Below, piece by piece: positions 5,545 to 12,271 of a stretch of DNA of 12,271 nucleotides. Made by a program: the position numbers and the translations under genes. The DNA is from Calditrichia bacterium (lineage in GTDB: Bacteria > Calditrichota > Calditrichia > RBG-13-44-9), in assembly GCA_026991005.1 (NCBI GenBank), contig JALXCH010000531.1, positions 1 through 12,271 of the forward strand. The letters are read 5' to 3'. The notes under the pieces are model-generated. The model saw only the letters and a list, made by a program, of their open reading frames with translations, ran no database searches and was not told where the DNA came from. Position 1 is the stretch's first letter. Each line of letters starts with the position of its first letter.

Positions 5545-7011
5545 TTACTTCCAACCTTCCACAATTTTAATCAACGTTCCCGCCTGAAGCGGTTGCTGCA
5601 ATCCCATTCCATTTATTAAAGCAATGCGCTGGAGTTTTTCCGCTTCCCGAAAACCCCGTTTTTCCAGTTCCTCCCGCAGGGTGTGTTTACGGTTCACCGT
5701 CACAATTTTAATCCGAAGCGGTTGAATGTTGAGAATCCGGGAGTTTTTTAATTCATTGAAATGGTCGAATGTGTTCCGGAAGACCGCCCTGTACTTTTTC
5801 TCGAACAGGGGCGCTACTGTCATTCCATGGAATACAAACACTTTCCCATCTTTCTGAATGAAATAGGAAAGCAGGCGCATGCTGCCTTCACGGGTGGCCA
5901 TATTCGAAACCACCTCCTCGGCAGCGAATCGCCCCACGCTGATTTTACGGCGGGAGGCAACCGTGACTTTACTGTTGGTAATAAACGCATCGGCAGCCCG
6001 TGCGGGATTATTCTCCCCGGCTAGCGTCATCTGAATCACCGCTTTTTTATCGGGGCTTTGTAATACCACCTGGGTGGGCAGATTGTGCACCTCCCATTTT
6101 TCCGGAACAGGGAAGGAAAATTTCAACTCCGGATGGTAAAATTTGCCATTCTGCACAAAGCCCTGCCGGGGATCCTGTCCGAAAACCAATCCATCGATCT
6201 TCCGCAGGTAGCGGTTGCGTTCTATTTTAAAGGAAGAACCGCCCACTTTCTTCTGCCATTCCCGCGCCAGAGCGCGAATTTTTTTTACTCGTTCGGCCGG
6301 ATTGGGATGGGTGGAGAACCAATCCGGTAATCCAAATTGCGGGGATTCGGCAGACATCTTTTGCAGGGTGACGAAAAAGTTTGCCATATGAGTGGCGTCG
6401 TAGCCCACTTTAGTAGAGTATTCCACCCCTAGTGCGTCGGCCTGGCGTTCGTCATCCCGGCTGAATTTCAAAAACAGCAAATTCAATCCGAATTCCGCCA
6501 GACCGGAAATCTTCCGGAAAGTTTCCGAAAAAGAAGCACCAAGCCCCAGTCCCAGCTGTGCCAGTTGAGCTTTAGTGTATTGCTGTGCCGAATGGCGTGC
6601 GGTTACATGCCCGATTTCGTGCCCCATTACCCCGGCCAGCTCCGCCTCGCTATTCAAATACGCCAGAATTCCCCGGGTGATGTACACATATCCTCCCGGT
6701 ATGGCAAAGGCATTGATGACCGGGCTGTCCAGTAGCCGGAAGGTGAACTTCAAATTCGGGCGATGGGAAACCCGAACCAGCTTCTGCCCCAGATCATTCA
6801 AATAGCTTTCCAGTTGGGCATCCGGGTAAAGCCCGTAAACCTGAACCACTTCGGCGTCGCTCTGCTGCCCCAGACGAATCTCATCCGCCTCGCTCAGCAA
6901 CATCAACTCCTTCTTGCCGGTTACGGGATTCGTCGCGCACGAAATCCAGATCACACTGGCTAATAAAAATACCACATATCGAGTAAATTGAGTAACAAGA
7001 AAGGCTCTCAT
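5545..7011 (-). CDS. M48-family zinc metalloprotease, putative lipoprotein, with C-terminal LysM-like region
   Basis: I prefer the ATG at 7011: the one at 7023 has no Shine-Dalgarno, while TGAGG lies 7 nt before 7011, giving 488 aa. Numbering here is from the 7023 Met. A hydrophobic leader is followed by C29 in WISC-ATNPVTGKKEL; CATNPVTGK is the usual opening of M48 lipoproteins, although the lipobox (W-I-S-C) is imperfect. The zinc site is HEIGH (135-139), with the third ligand E192 in SRDDERQADALG. The THPNPAERV segment (238-246) is typical of BepA/LoiP-like proteases, which clear misfolded outer-membrane proteins. The tail (about 438-490: IVTVNRKHTLREEL...LQAGTLIKIVEGW) reads like a degenerate LysM/peptidoglycan-binding repeat. 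Residues 290-425 form an extra domain that I do not recognise. It is divergent from the HtrA-like operon and convergent with ppa. Confidence 0.9.
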   Translation of the reverse strand: MRAFLVTQFTRYVVFLLASVIWISCATNPVTGKKELMLLSEADEIRLGQQSDAEVVQVYGLYPDAQLESYLNDLGQKLVRVSHRPNLKFTFRLLDSPVINAFAIPGGYVYITRGILAYLNSEAELAGVMGHEIGHVTARHSAQQYTKAQLAQLGLGLGASFSETFRKISGLAEFGLNLLFLKFSRDDERQADALGVEYSTKVGYDATHMANFFVTLQKMSAESPQFGLPDWFSTHPNPAERVKKIRALAREWQKKVGGSSFKIERNRYLRKIDGLVFGQDPRQGFVQNGKFYHPELKFSFPVPEKWEVHNLPTQVVLQSPDKKAVIQMTLAGENNPARAADAFITNSKVTVASRRKISVGRFAAEEVVSNMATREGSMRLLSYFIQKDGKVFVFHGMTVAPLFEKKYRAVFRNTFDHFNELKNSRILNIQPLRIKIVTVNRKHTLREELEKRGFREAEKLQRIALINGMGLQQPLQAGTLIKIVEGWK

Positions 7012-7022
7012 AAACAACCTCA

Positions 7023-7034
7023 TTGTTTAAACAA
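7023..7034. promoter_or_regulatory. 12-bp palindrome at the 5' end of the M48 gene
   Basis: TTGTTTAAACAA is perfectly palindromic and sits just upstream of the preferred start (7011), overlapping the alternative ATG at 7023. It could be an operator in the M48/HtrA-like divergent spacer, or chance in AT-rich DNA. Confidence 0.3.
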
Positions 7035-7132
7035 AATACCTATCCCAGACGATTCGAATTATTTCCTTAAAAATACATAGTATCCGTATAAAAAACAAAA
7101 TATATTTGAACCGTATTATGGAAAGGGAGGTG

Positions 7133-7148
7133 CTCGAAGTGGTTCGAG
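7133..7148 (+). promoter_or_regulatory. small hairpin in the leader of the HtrA-like operon
   Basis: CTCGAA-GTGG-TTCGAG, a perfect 6-bp stem with a 4-nt loop about 45 bp before the ATG at 7194. No T-run follows, so it is not a standard terminator. It could be an operator or mRNA 5' structure. Confidence 0.3.
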
Positions 7149-7193
7149 ATACTGATGGGCCGGTAATTTAAAACTTCAAAAAGAGAGTACTTC

Positions 7194-8600
7194 ATGAGGG
7201 CGATAGGGCGTTTTCTCCTGGGCATCTGGTTCCTCGGCTGGGCGGGAATGGCAACAGCGCAACCGACGGCTCAGGATATTTTCCGGAAATACAAAGATGC
7301 GGTTTGTCTGGTGCATTATTATCAGAATGTAGCCAGCAATTCCCGTATTGGCTCGTTTAATAAAATTGAACATTTTCATAATGGAATCATTGTCAGCGAT
7401 TCCGGTTTGGTGATGGTGAGCAGCGATGTGTATCCGGTAAGTATGGATATTGTTTCCGAAAACGGTTCATTGCTGACGGGACATCCCTCTGATTTTCGGG
7501 TAAAGCTCACCGACGGACGGGAATTCCCGGCCGAGTTTGTGGGAAAGGATGATCAGGCCCAGGTGGCGTTTATTCGCATCCAGGCGGATACGGTTTTCCC
7601 CTACGTACGATTCCGGAGCGGAACACCTTTACAAATAGGCGATACCATTTATCTGCTGGAGAGGTTACCCAAGCGATACAACTTCGGCTCGGTGTTCACA
7701 CCGCTGGTGGTGCACGCGGTGGTGGATTTCCCCCGTTTGAAATATCTGGTAAAAGAAACTTCGGTGGTATTGAGCGCCTGTGGCCTGGTGATAAATGCGC
7801 GGGGGGAAGCGGTGGGAATTACCATTCAATCCCAACCCCATTTTCGCTTTCGCACTCCCGAGGATTTCGAAGAGTTCCGAACCAGCTTTCTGGAAATTGC
7901 TCCGGCGGAGTGGTTTGTGGAGTTAATTCAAAATCCGCCCAGAGTACGGGAGAATCAGGCGCCTCAAAAACCCTGGTTGGGAATTCGCATGCAGGGGTTA
8001 ACCCCCGAATTGCGTGAATACTGGCAGGTTCCCGCCGAAGGTGGAGTGGTGGTGAATCGGGTGTATCCGAATTCTCCTGCCGAAAAGGCGGGCTTGCAGG
8101 AGGGGGATGTGATTCTGGCGGTAAACCACCAGCCGCTTCGGGTGCAGAAGGATGAGGAAACGGCGCAGATGCGGGAGATGATCCACACCCTTCCGCCCGG
8201 CAGTGCGGTGGAGCTGAAAATTTTCCGTTCCGGAAAGATTCTTCATAAAAAAGTTATGCTGGAACCGGCTCCCCTGGCCATTGGGGTGGCACCGAAGCTG
8301 ACCGTACCCGAAGTGGGAGTGGAGCTGCGCGCCCTGACCCGGGATATCCTGCACCAGGAGAATTTGCCCCTGAACTTCCCCGGCGTGTACGTTTACCAGG
8401 TGGATCGGGCTTCCCCGGCAGGAATTGCCGGATTGCACATTGGGGACATTATTCAAAAAATTGATGATACAGAAATTTCCGATCTTTCCACAGCTCGTAA
8501 GTTTTTTCAAAATCCCCGGAACCGCGCTAAAACCCGCTTTGTGGTTCAGATATGGCGCGATCGGGAAACCCGTTTTATTTTTATCGACTTAAACAGGTGA
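7194..8600 (+). CDS. HtrA-like protein lacking the catalytic triad (pseudoprotease) with two PDZ domains
   Basis: 468 aa with a signal peptide (about 1-22, ending MATAQ). The domain order is that of the HtrA at 1058-2416: a protease-like fold (about 25-245), PDZ1 (about 258-355, PWLGIRMQGL then NSPAEKAGLQEGDVILAVN) and PDZ2 (about 373-465, SPAGIAGLHIGDIIQKID). Aligning with that paralogue, each catalytic residue is replaced: the TNNHVV block reads VSSDVY (H to D78), DPSTDIAVLQL reads DDQAQVAFIRI (D to Q123), and GNSGGPLIN reads LSACGLVIN (S to A195; the oxyanion-hole glycine also lost). The frame is intact and the PDZ domains are well kept, so this is a maintained gene rather than a decaying one. 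Likely role (inference): a PDZ scaffold, chaperone or regulator of the active HtrA. First gene of a four-gene run; only 4 bp to the NUDIX gene. Confidence 0.88.
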   Translation: MRAIGRFLLGIWFLGWAGMATAQPTAQDIFRKYKDAVCLVHYYQNVASNSRIGSFNKIEHFHNGIIVSDSGLVMVSSDVYPVSMDIVSENGSLLTGHPSDFRVKLTDGREFPAEFVGKDDQAQVAFIRIQADTVFPYVRFRSGTPLQIGDTIYLLERLPKRYNFGSVFTPLVVHAVVDFPRLKYLVKETSVVLSACGLVINARGEAVGITIQSQPHFRFRTPEDFEEFRTSFLEIAPAEWFVELIQNPPRVRENQAPQKPWLGIRMQGLTPELREYWQVPAEGGVVVNRVYPNSPAEKAGLQEGDVILAVNHQPLRVQKDEETAQMREMIHTLPPGSAVELKIFRSGKILHKKVMLEPAPLAIGVAPKLTVPEVGVELRALTRDILHQENLPLNFPGVYVYQVDRASPAGIAGLHIGDIIQKIDDTEISDLSTARKFFQNPRNRAKTRFVVQIWRDRETRFIFIDLNR

Positions 8601-8604
8601 GAAA

Positions 8605-9306
8605 ATGGCATTTACCTACAAATATCCCCGACCCATGGTAACGGTGGATATGCCGATTTTTCGACTGGGGGAAGCGGGTGTAGAGGTGCTGCTGATTCGG
8701 CGCGACCGCCCTCCCTTTGCCGGGAAGTGGGCCATGTGTGGCGGTTTCATCGAAATGGACGAAACCCTGCTGGAATCCGCGCGCCGGGAGTTACGGGAAG
8801 AAACCGGGTTAACTAACGTGCCGCTGGTGGCTCTGGGCAGTGCTGGCGACCCGGGGCGCGATCCGCGGGGGCGCACCATCAGCATCGTGTATGCCGGAAT
8901 TCTGGAGCCGCCGCTTCCCACCGCTCAGGCCGGGGACGATGCCCGGGAGGTACACTGGTTTTCCATCGAAGAGTTACCTCCGATGGCTTTCGACCATCTT
9001 CCCCTGCTGCACTCTATTCTGGAGGAATTGCGCTTTCGTACTCTGGAGCGGGGATACGGCGTGGCGTTTATGCCCCGGGAGTTTACCCGGAAGCAATGGG
9101 AAGATTTCCTGAACCGCTGGCTGGGCTCTTCCCGCAGCAGCCTCTGGCTTTTAAAGCTCGCCACAGCGCTCCGCTGGGTGGAGGAAGAGGCTTCGGGGAA
9201 TTTTCGTAAACGGGTAGAAACGGAAACCATCTTCCGCACCTCGTTTTCGCACATCCTGCAAGCCCGGGAACGGGTGGAATTGTTAATCCCGCGGGAGGGG
9301 CAATGA
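8605..9306 (+). CDS. NUDIX hydrolase with extended C-terminal region
   Basis: 233 aa. A canonical Nudix box lies at residues 47-69 (G47, E53, R61-E62, E65-E66, G68), with the lead-in PPFAGKWAMCGGFI, where the common PGG reads CGG. These enzymes hydrolyse X-linked nucleoside diphosphates using Mg2+; the sequence is closest in feel to ADP-ribose/NADH-type hydrolases. Residues 150-233 (YGVAFMPREFTRKQWEDFLN...) are extra to a simple Nudix domain and sit where NrtR-type regulators have a winged helix, but the typical NrtR recognition helix is not evident, so I do not call it a regulator. Starts 4 bp after the HtrA-like stop, with its Shine-Dalgarno inside that gene's end (ACAGGTGAG), and ends in an ATGA overlap with the next gene, so it is translationally coupled on both sides. 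Confidence 0.88.
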   Translation: MAFTYKYPRPMVTVDMPIFRLGEAGVEVLLIRRDRPPFAGKWAMCGGFIEMDETLLESARRELREETGLTNVPLVALGSAGDPGRDPRGRTISIVYAGILEPPLPTAQAGDDAREVHWFSIEELPPMAFDHLPLLHSILEELRFRTLERGYGVAFMPREFTRKQWEDFLNRWLGSSRSSLWLLKLATALRWVEEEASGNFRKRVETETIFRTSFSHILQARERVELLIPREGQ

Positions 9307-10223
9307 AACATCTTTTCTGGTTTTTTGTGGGAATCATTGGTCTGAGCCTGAATTGCAGTAAGAACTACCCGGGCGACCTCCAGCAGTTTTTACTTCCCGG
9401 GGAATGGGAAATGGCGTTTAGTTCCCGCCCTGTTTCGCAGGCAGAGGAAGCGGCTTTTCATTCTTACCAGACGGTAAACCTGCCCGCGGCATTCCAGGTA
9501 CCGGACACCGCCCGAAGCCTCCTGCTGCAACAGCAATTTATGCTTCCCGGGCATTTTCCGGACAAGCAAATTTATCTGGTTCTGGGAAACACGGGCGACA
9601 GCTTGCGGGTGTCTCTCAACGGATTTTCCCTGAATACGGATTTTCAAGTGCTGCAGCCAGACCTAACCGGCTCCAATTTGAGTACCCTTCTGGAAATCGA
9701 CCCCAGCTACCTGCATTTCGGTAAAACCAATCGTCTGCGTTTAATCATGTCTGCCCGGGCGCTTCCGGAAACTTTGCTTACTCCCCGGGCCGGTTTGTAT
9801 ACCCGCTACGGGTATTTGCGCCGCCAGGGGCTGGCAGTAGAACCATGCGACTTTTCCCTGGAGCGCAACCTGCACGCCCTGCTGGAAGATATGGCTCGTG
9901 CCTGGAAGGTAAACGATTCCACCGAAATGAAAACCTATTTTTATCCCGATTCTTCCCGTACGGTGGAACCTCCGCCCGGGCTTTTCCAGGAATTGGTCGA
10001 ACTGAACCGCCGCTACCATCCCGTTGATATTGAATTGTACCGTCCGGAGTTCTTCCGCTGCCCCCGCAAACAGGTGGTGCTGGTGCTGGGGGAATGGCGG
10101 TTTCATTTCTCCGATGGCAGTTTGGGGAAACTTCCTTTTCAGTGGCAGTTAATGGAAACCCCAACGGGTTGGCGCATCCTGGGCAAAACCAACATCTGGC
10201 AGGGAAGGAAACGCGAATCATGA
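9303..10223 (+). CDS. putative lipoprotein with galactose-binding-like and NTF2-like regions, function unknown
   Basis: 306 aa, no confident family. A short hydrophobic leader (MKHLFWFFVGIIGLSLNC) ends at C18, so lipidation is possible, although the lipobox (S-L-N-C) is loose. Residues about 30-150 (LPGEWEMAF... VNLPAAF ...QQQFMLPG...IYLVLGNTGDSLRVSLNG) have the rhythm of a glycosidase-type galactose-binding jelly-roll, as at the N-terminus of GH2 enzymes. Residues about 185-300 (LLEDMARAWKVNDSTEMKTYF...VVLVLGEWRFHFSDGS...WRILG) look like an NTF2/SnoaL-type cone fold. Both are inferences from pattern. It overlaps the NUDIX stop (ATGA at 9303) and the sfsA start (ATGA at 10220), so it is co-translated with them. 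Confidence 0.75.
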   Translation: MKHLFWFFVGIIGLSLNCSKNYPGDLQQFLLPGEWEMAFSSRPVSQAEEAAFHSYQTVNLPAAFQVPDTARSLLLQQQFMLPGHFPDKQIYLVLGNTGDSLRVSLNGFSLNTDFQVLQPDLTGSNLSTLLEIDPSYLHFGKTNRLRLIMSARALPETLLTPRAGLYTRYGYLRRQGLAVEPCDFSLERNLHALLEDMARAWKVNDSTEMKTYFYPDSSRTVEPPPGLFQELVELNRRYHPVDIELYRPEFFRCPRKQVVLVLGEWRFHFSDGSLGKLPFQWQLMETPTGWRILGKTNIWQGRKRES

Positions 10224-10945
10224 AACTACCGCAGCCGTTATTCAAAGGAGTTCTCCTCCGGCGTTACAAACGTTTTCTGGTGGATGTGCGTCTGGAAAGC
10301 GGGGAGGTGGTCACCGCCCATTGCCCCAACTCCGGGAGCATGAAAGGATGCCAGGAACCGGGTAGTGCGGTGTTGCTTTCCCACAGCGATAATCCCCGGC
10401 GCAAACTTCCCTACACCTGGGAACTGGTTAAAGCAAACGGATTTTGGGTGGGAATTAACACGCAGTATCCCAACCGGCTGGTGCGGGAAGCTATTGAGCA
10501 GGGCATTGTGCCTGAACTTAGCGGTTACCGGAGCATTCGCAACGAGGTGAATTACGGCCGTGGGAGCCGGGTGGATTTGTTGCTGGAGGGGGAGCAGGGA
10601 CTGTGCTATGTGGAGGTGAAAAATGTTACCCTGGTGGAATCCGGGCGGGCGCTTTTTCCCGATGCAGTGACCCTGCGGGGACAAAAGCATCTGCGGGAGT
10701 TGATGGAGATGGTCTCTCAGGGACACCGGGCAGTTATCTTTTTTGTGGTGCAACGGGCGGATGGGCACATTCTTTCTCCGGCGGATGAGATTGATCCCGT
10801 GTACGGAAAACTGCTCCGGGAAGCCGTTGCCCATGGGGTGGAAGCACTGGCATATCAGGCTCGGGTAACTCCCCGGGAGGTTGTGCTCAGCCATCGCATT
10901 CCGGTAGTACTGGAGCCAGAAGAAGTGAAGACAACCTCTGTTTAA
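10220..10945 (+). CDS. sfsA: SfsA family protein (sugar fermentation stimulation protein homologue)
   Basis: 241 aa from ATG 10220, which overlaps the preceding stop (ATGA) and gives the standard SfsA N-terminus (MKLPQPLFKGVLLRRYKRFL, OB-fold part); the 42 upstream in-frame residues are out-of-frame reading of the previous gene. Family motifs: CPNSGSMKGC (35-44), NPRRKLPYTWEL (58-69), and a PD-(D/E)XK-like catalytic core with D119 (SRVDLLLE) and E132-V-K134 (CYVEVKNVTL), then FPDAVTLRGQKHLREL (146-161). SfsA was first linked to maltose metabolism in E. coli; the domain looks like a nuclease and binds DNA, and its physiological role is unsettled. Last gene of the HtrA-like operon; the next gene is 166 bp away. 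Confidence 0.94.
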   Translation: MKLPQPLFKGVLLRRYKRFLVDVRLESGEVVTAHCPNSGSMKGCQEPGSAVLLSHSDNPRRKLPYTWELVKANGFWVGINTQYPNRLVREAIEQGIVPELSGYRSIRNEVNYGRGSRVDLLLEGEQGLCYVEVKNVTLVESGRALFPDAVTLRGQKHLRELMEMVSQGHRAVIFFVVQRADGHILSPADEIDPVYGKLLREAVAHGVEALAYQARVTPREVVLSHRIPVVLEPEEVKTTSV

Positions 10946-11018
10946 CATGCAAATATTTTTTGGGAATGAAGGTACCTCAGAATCGAGAACGTTTTGCTAA
11001 ATTTCGGGATGCCCCGTG

Positions 11019-11042
11019 AGAAGGCGAAGGCTTCTGTTGCGT
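11019..11042 (+). terminator. possible weak terminator after sfsA
   Basis: AGAAG (11019-11023) pairs with CTTCT (11031-11035) around a 7-nt loop, followed by the mildly T-rich GTTGCGTTT. The stem is short and the tail weak, so this may not be a real terminator; nothing better was seen in the 166-bp gap. Confidence 0.25.
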
Positions 11043-11111
11043 TTAAGGATAATTCGAATTTTCATAGATGTTTAAATCATTCAGATTTTAAAATGAAGAG
11101 GAGGAAGAAAG

Positions 11112-11810
11112 ATGACGGCTTTAAGGAAAATGGCTCTGGTGGCAGGAATGGTAATGCTGCTGGGGTGGAGCTGGGGTTGGGCACAGGAGCACGAGGCAAG
11201 CGAGGCTCATGAAACCGAGGAAGACGAAATTGAATGGACTTTCGAGAATGTACCGGCAGGGGAGATTCCCCAGGGGTGGAAGATTGAGGGCACCAATCAG
11301 CGGGGGCCGCTGGCTACCTGGAAGGTAGTGGAAGAGCAGGATGCTCCTTCCGGGAGTCATGTTCTGGCACTTACCAGCCCCAATCATCATTCCAGTGGTA
11401 CGTTTAATTTGTGCTGGACAGATAAGGTACAGTTCCGCGATGGGGAAATTGAAGTGCAGTTCAAAGCCAACAGTGGCAAAGTAGATCAGGGAGGTGGAGT
11501 CATCTGGCGGGCGAAAGATAAAAACAATTACTACATTGCTCGCTACAATCCCCTGGAGGATAATTTCCGCATTTATTATGTGAAAAACGGTGTGCGGAAG
11601 ATGTTGGCCAGCACCCAAATTAAGCTTCCCGCTCATCAGTGGCACGAGATGAAGATTGAACACAAAGGAAATAAAATTCGGGGTTATCTGAACGGAAAGA
11701 AGTTGCTGGAAGTGAGGGATAATACCTTTCCCGAAGCCGGTGGAGTCGGTTTATGGACGAAAGCCGATGCGGCAACTTCCTTCGACGATTTTGAAGTGGA
11801 ATTTAAATAA
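11112..11810 (+). CDS. secreted DUF1080/3-keto-disaccharide-hydrolase-like (concanavalin-fold) protein
   Basis: 232 aa with an excellent Shine-Dalgarno (GAGGAGG) before the ATG. The signal peptide ends near WGWAQ (25), followed by a short acidic linker (EHEASEAHETEEDEIE). The mature domain (about 41-232) has features I associate with DUF1080 proteins: EWTFENVPAGEIPQGW near the start, GGGVIWRAKDKNNYYIARYNP (127-147), HQWHEMKIEHKGNKIRGYLNGKKLLE (175-200) and closing GGVGLWTKADAATSFDDFEV. This beta-sandwich is used for glycan binding or hydrolysis; activity here is not shown by the sequence. It stands alone, with a long hairpin downstream. Annotation as LamG-like or family-16-like would be equally fair. 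Confidence 0.8.
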   Translation: MTALRKMALVAGMVMLLGWSWGWAQEHEASEAHETEEDEIEWTFENVPAGEIPQGWKIEGTNQRGPLATWKVVEEQDAPSGSHVLALTSPNHHSSGTFNLCWTDKVQFRDGEIEVQFKANSGKVDQGGGVIWRAKDKNNYYIARYNPLEDNFRIYYVKNGVRKMLASTQIKLPAHQWHEMKIEHKGNKIRGYLNGKKLLEVRDNTFPEAGGVGLWTKADAATSFDDFEVEFK

Positions 11811-11849
11811 TTTACCTTCCTGCACATTAACACTGGTTTTTTCCCGGGC

Positions 11850-11881
11850 CAGGGTACCGGAGGGAATACTCCGGTGCCCTG
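11850..11881 (+). terminator. 13-bp hairpin downstream of the DUF1080-type gene
   Basis: CAGGGTACCGGAG (11850-11862) pairs with CTCCGGTGCCCTG (11869-11881), with a single T-G pair, around the 6-nt loop GGAATA. The stem is very strong, but the tail (CTTCTCTCC) is only pyrimidine-rich, with TTCTTTTT some 20 bp on. It probably terminates the gene ending at 11810. Confidence 0.6.
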
Positions 11882-11976
11882 CTTCTCTCCGGAATCAATT
11901 CTTTTTACATTTTCTGGTGTATCATGGGAATATGTGTGTATATTCCTTCTCTGGATAGAAGGGAAAGGTTGAGCCC

Positions 11977-12271
11977 ATGAAGACAGCTCTGGTTTTAGGT
12001 GCCGGTGGAGCACGCGGCCTGGCGCACATCGGAGTCATTAAAACGCTGGTGGCCGAGGGTTTGCAACCGGATTTAATTGTGGGGAGTAGTATAGGGGCGA
12101 TTATTGGAGGGATGTACGCCCAAACCAAGGATATCCGGTGGGTAGAAAATCGAGTGCAGGAATTTTTCCGGAGCCACGAATATGCCGATTTACGTGTGGA
12201 TGTTCTGGAACGCCGCGGAAGCGATAAACACGAAAATGATTTCCTCCACCAGATTGCTCGAAATCTGGTGA
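11977..12271 (+). CDS. patatin-like phospholipase / NTE family esterase (3' end outside window)
   Basis: 98 codons, open at the right edge. GGGAAAGG precedes the ATG with 8 nt spacing. It begins MKTALVLGAGGARGLAHIGV: the glycine-rich oxyanion loop GAGGARG (8-14) is followed by the nucleophile elbow GSSIG (36-40) with S38 as catalytic serine. The partner aspartate (DG motif) would lie beyond the window. Bacterial relatives (RssA, outer-membrane patatin-like proteins) hydrolyse acyl ester bonds of lipids. No signal peptide, so the visible part would be cytosolic or membrane-associated. Separated from the preceding gene by a hairpin, so probably its own unit. Confidence 0.93.
   Translation, partial: MKTALVLGAGGARGLAHIGVIKTLVAEGLQPDLIVGSSIGAIIGGMYAQTKDIRWVENRVQEFFRSHEYADLRVDVLERRGSDKHENDFLHQIARNLV

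Noticed and set aside
7998..8510. Long minus-strand ORF of 170 aa inside the HtrA-like gene
   Set aside because: Antisense shadow; the plus-strand reading has PDZ motifs throughout.
10094..10219. N-terminal 42-codon extension of sfsA
   Set aside because: It overlaps the preceding gene in another frame; the ATGA overlap at 10220 gives the standard SfsA start.
9778..10245. Minus-strand ORF of 155 aa with many Pro/Gly/Arg/Cys residues
   Set aside because: Low-complexity composition typical of an antisense shadow over a GC-rich gene; no motif or ribosome binding site.

Overview
This window looks like chromosome from a Gram-negative bacterium. The evidence is two exported HtrA-type proteins, an M48 metalloprotease with a lipoprotein-like leader, a second putative lipoprotein, and strong Shine-Dalgarno sites. 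Its moderate GC content, exported proteins ending in AQ after the signal peptide, and heptamer (CCCTATG) arrays would fit a free-living lineage such as Calditrichota or a neighbouring FCB-type phylum. That placement is a guess; nothing here fixes the taxonomy.

Layout: (1) 1-937, minus strand, cut by the window edge: an Rpn-family PD-(D/E)XK nuclease with a C-terminal run of four-residue repeats and a strong internal Shine-Dalgarno/GTG start. This matches the gene-within-gene RpnL/RpnS toxin-antitoxin design described for E. coli Rpn proteins. (2) 1058-2416, minus: an intact periplasmic HtrA/Deg serine protease, divergent from (3) 2589-3776, an RlmI-like 23S rRNA methyltransferase, which converges on (4) 3808-4278, minus, a YbaK/EbsC-type aminoacyl-tRNA deacylase. 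(5) 4279-4877: about 600 bp without a gene, holding a CCCTATG heptamer array, three tandem ~43-bp hairpin repeats and a diverged second copy of the same block. (6) 4878-5414: soluble inorganic pyrophosphatase, followed by a strong terminator and facing (7) 5545-7011, minus, an M48 metalloprotease. (8) Divergent from it, a tightly packed four-gene operon at 7194-10945: an HtrA-like protein that has lost all three catalytic residues, a NUDIX hydrolase, a putative lipoprotein, and SfsA. Its last two junctions are ATGA overlaps. (9) 11112-11810: a secreted DUF1080-type (concanavalin-like) protein followed by a long hairpin. (10) 11977 to the end: the start of a patatin-like phospholipase.

How the genes relate: one active HtrA, one inactive HtrA paralogue, an M48 metalloprotease with a LysM-like tail and several exported proteins give the region an envelope-quality-control flavour. 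Housekeeping genes (rRNA methylation, tRNA proofreading, pyrophosphate hydrolysis) lie between them. The items most worth following are the Rpn gene-within-gene, the catalytically dead HtrA heading an operon, and the repeat block between the deacylase and the pyrophosphatase, where a stem is kept although its sequence has changed.
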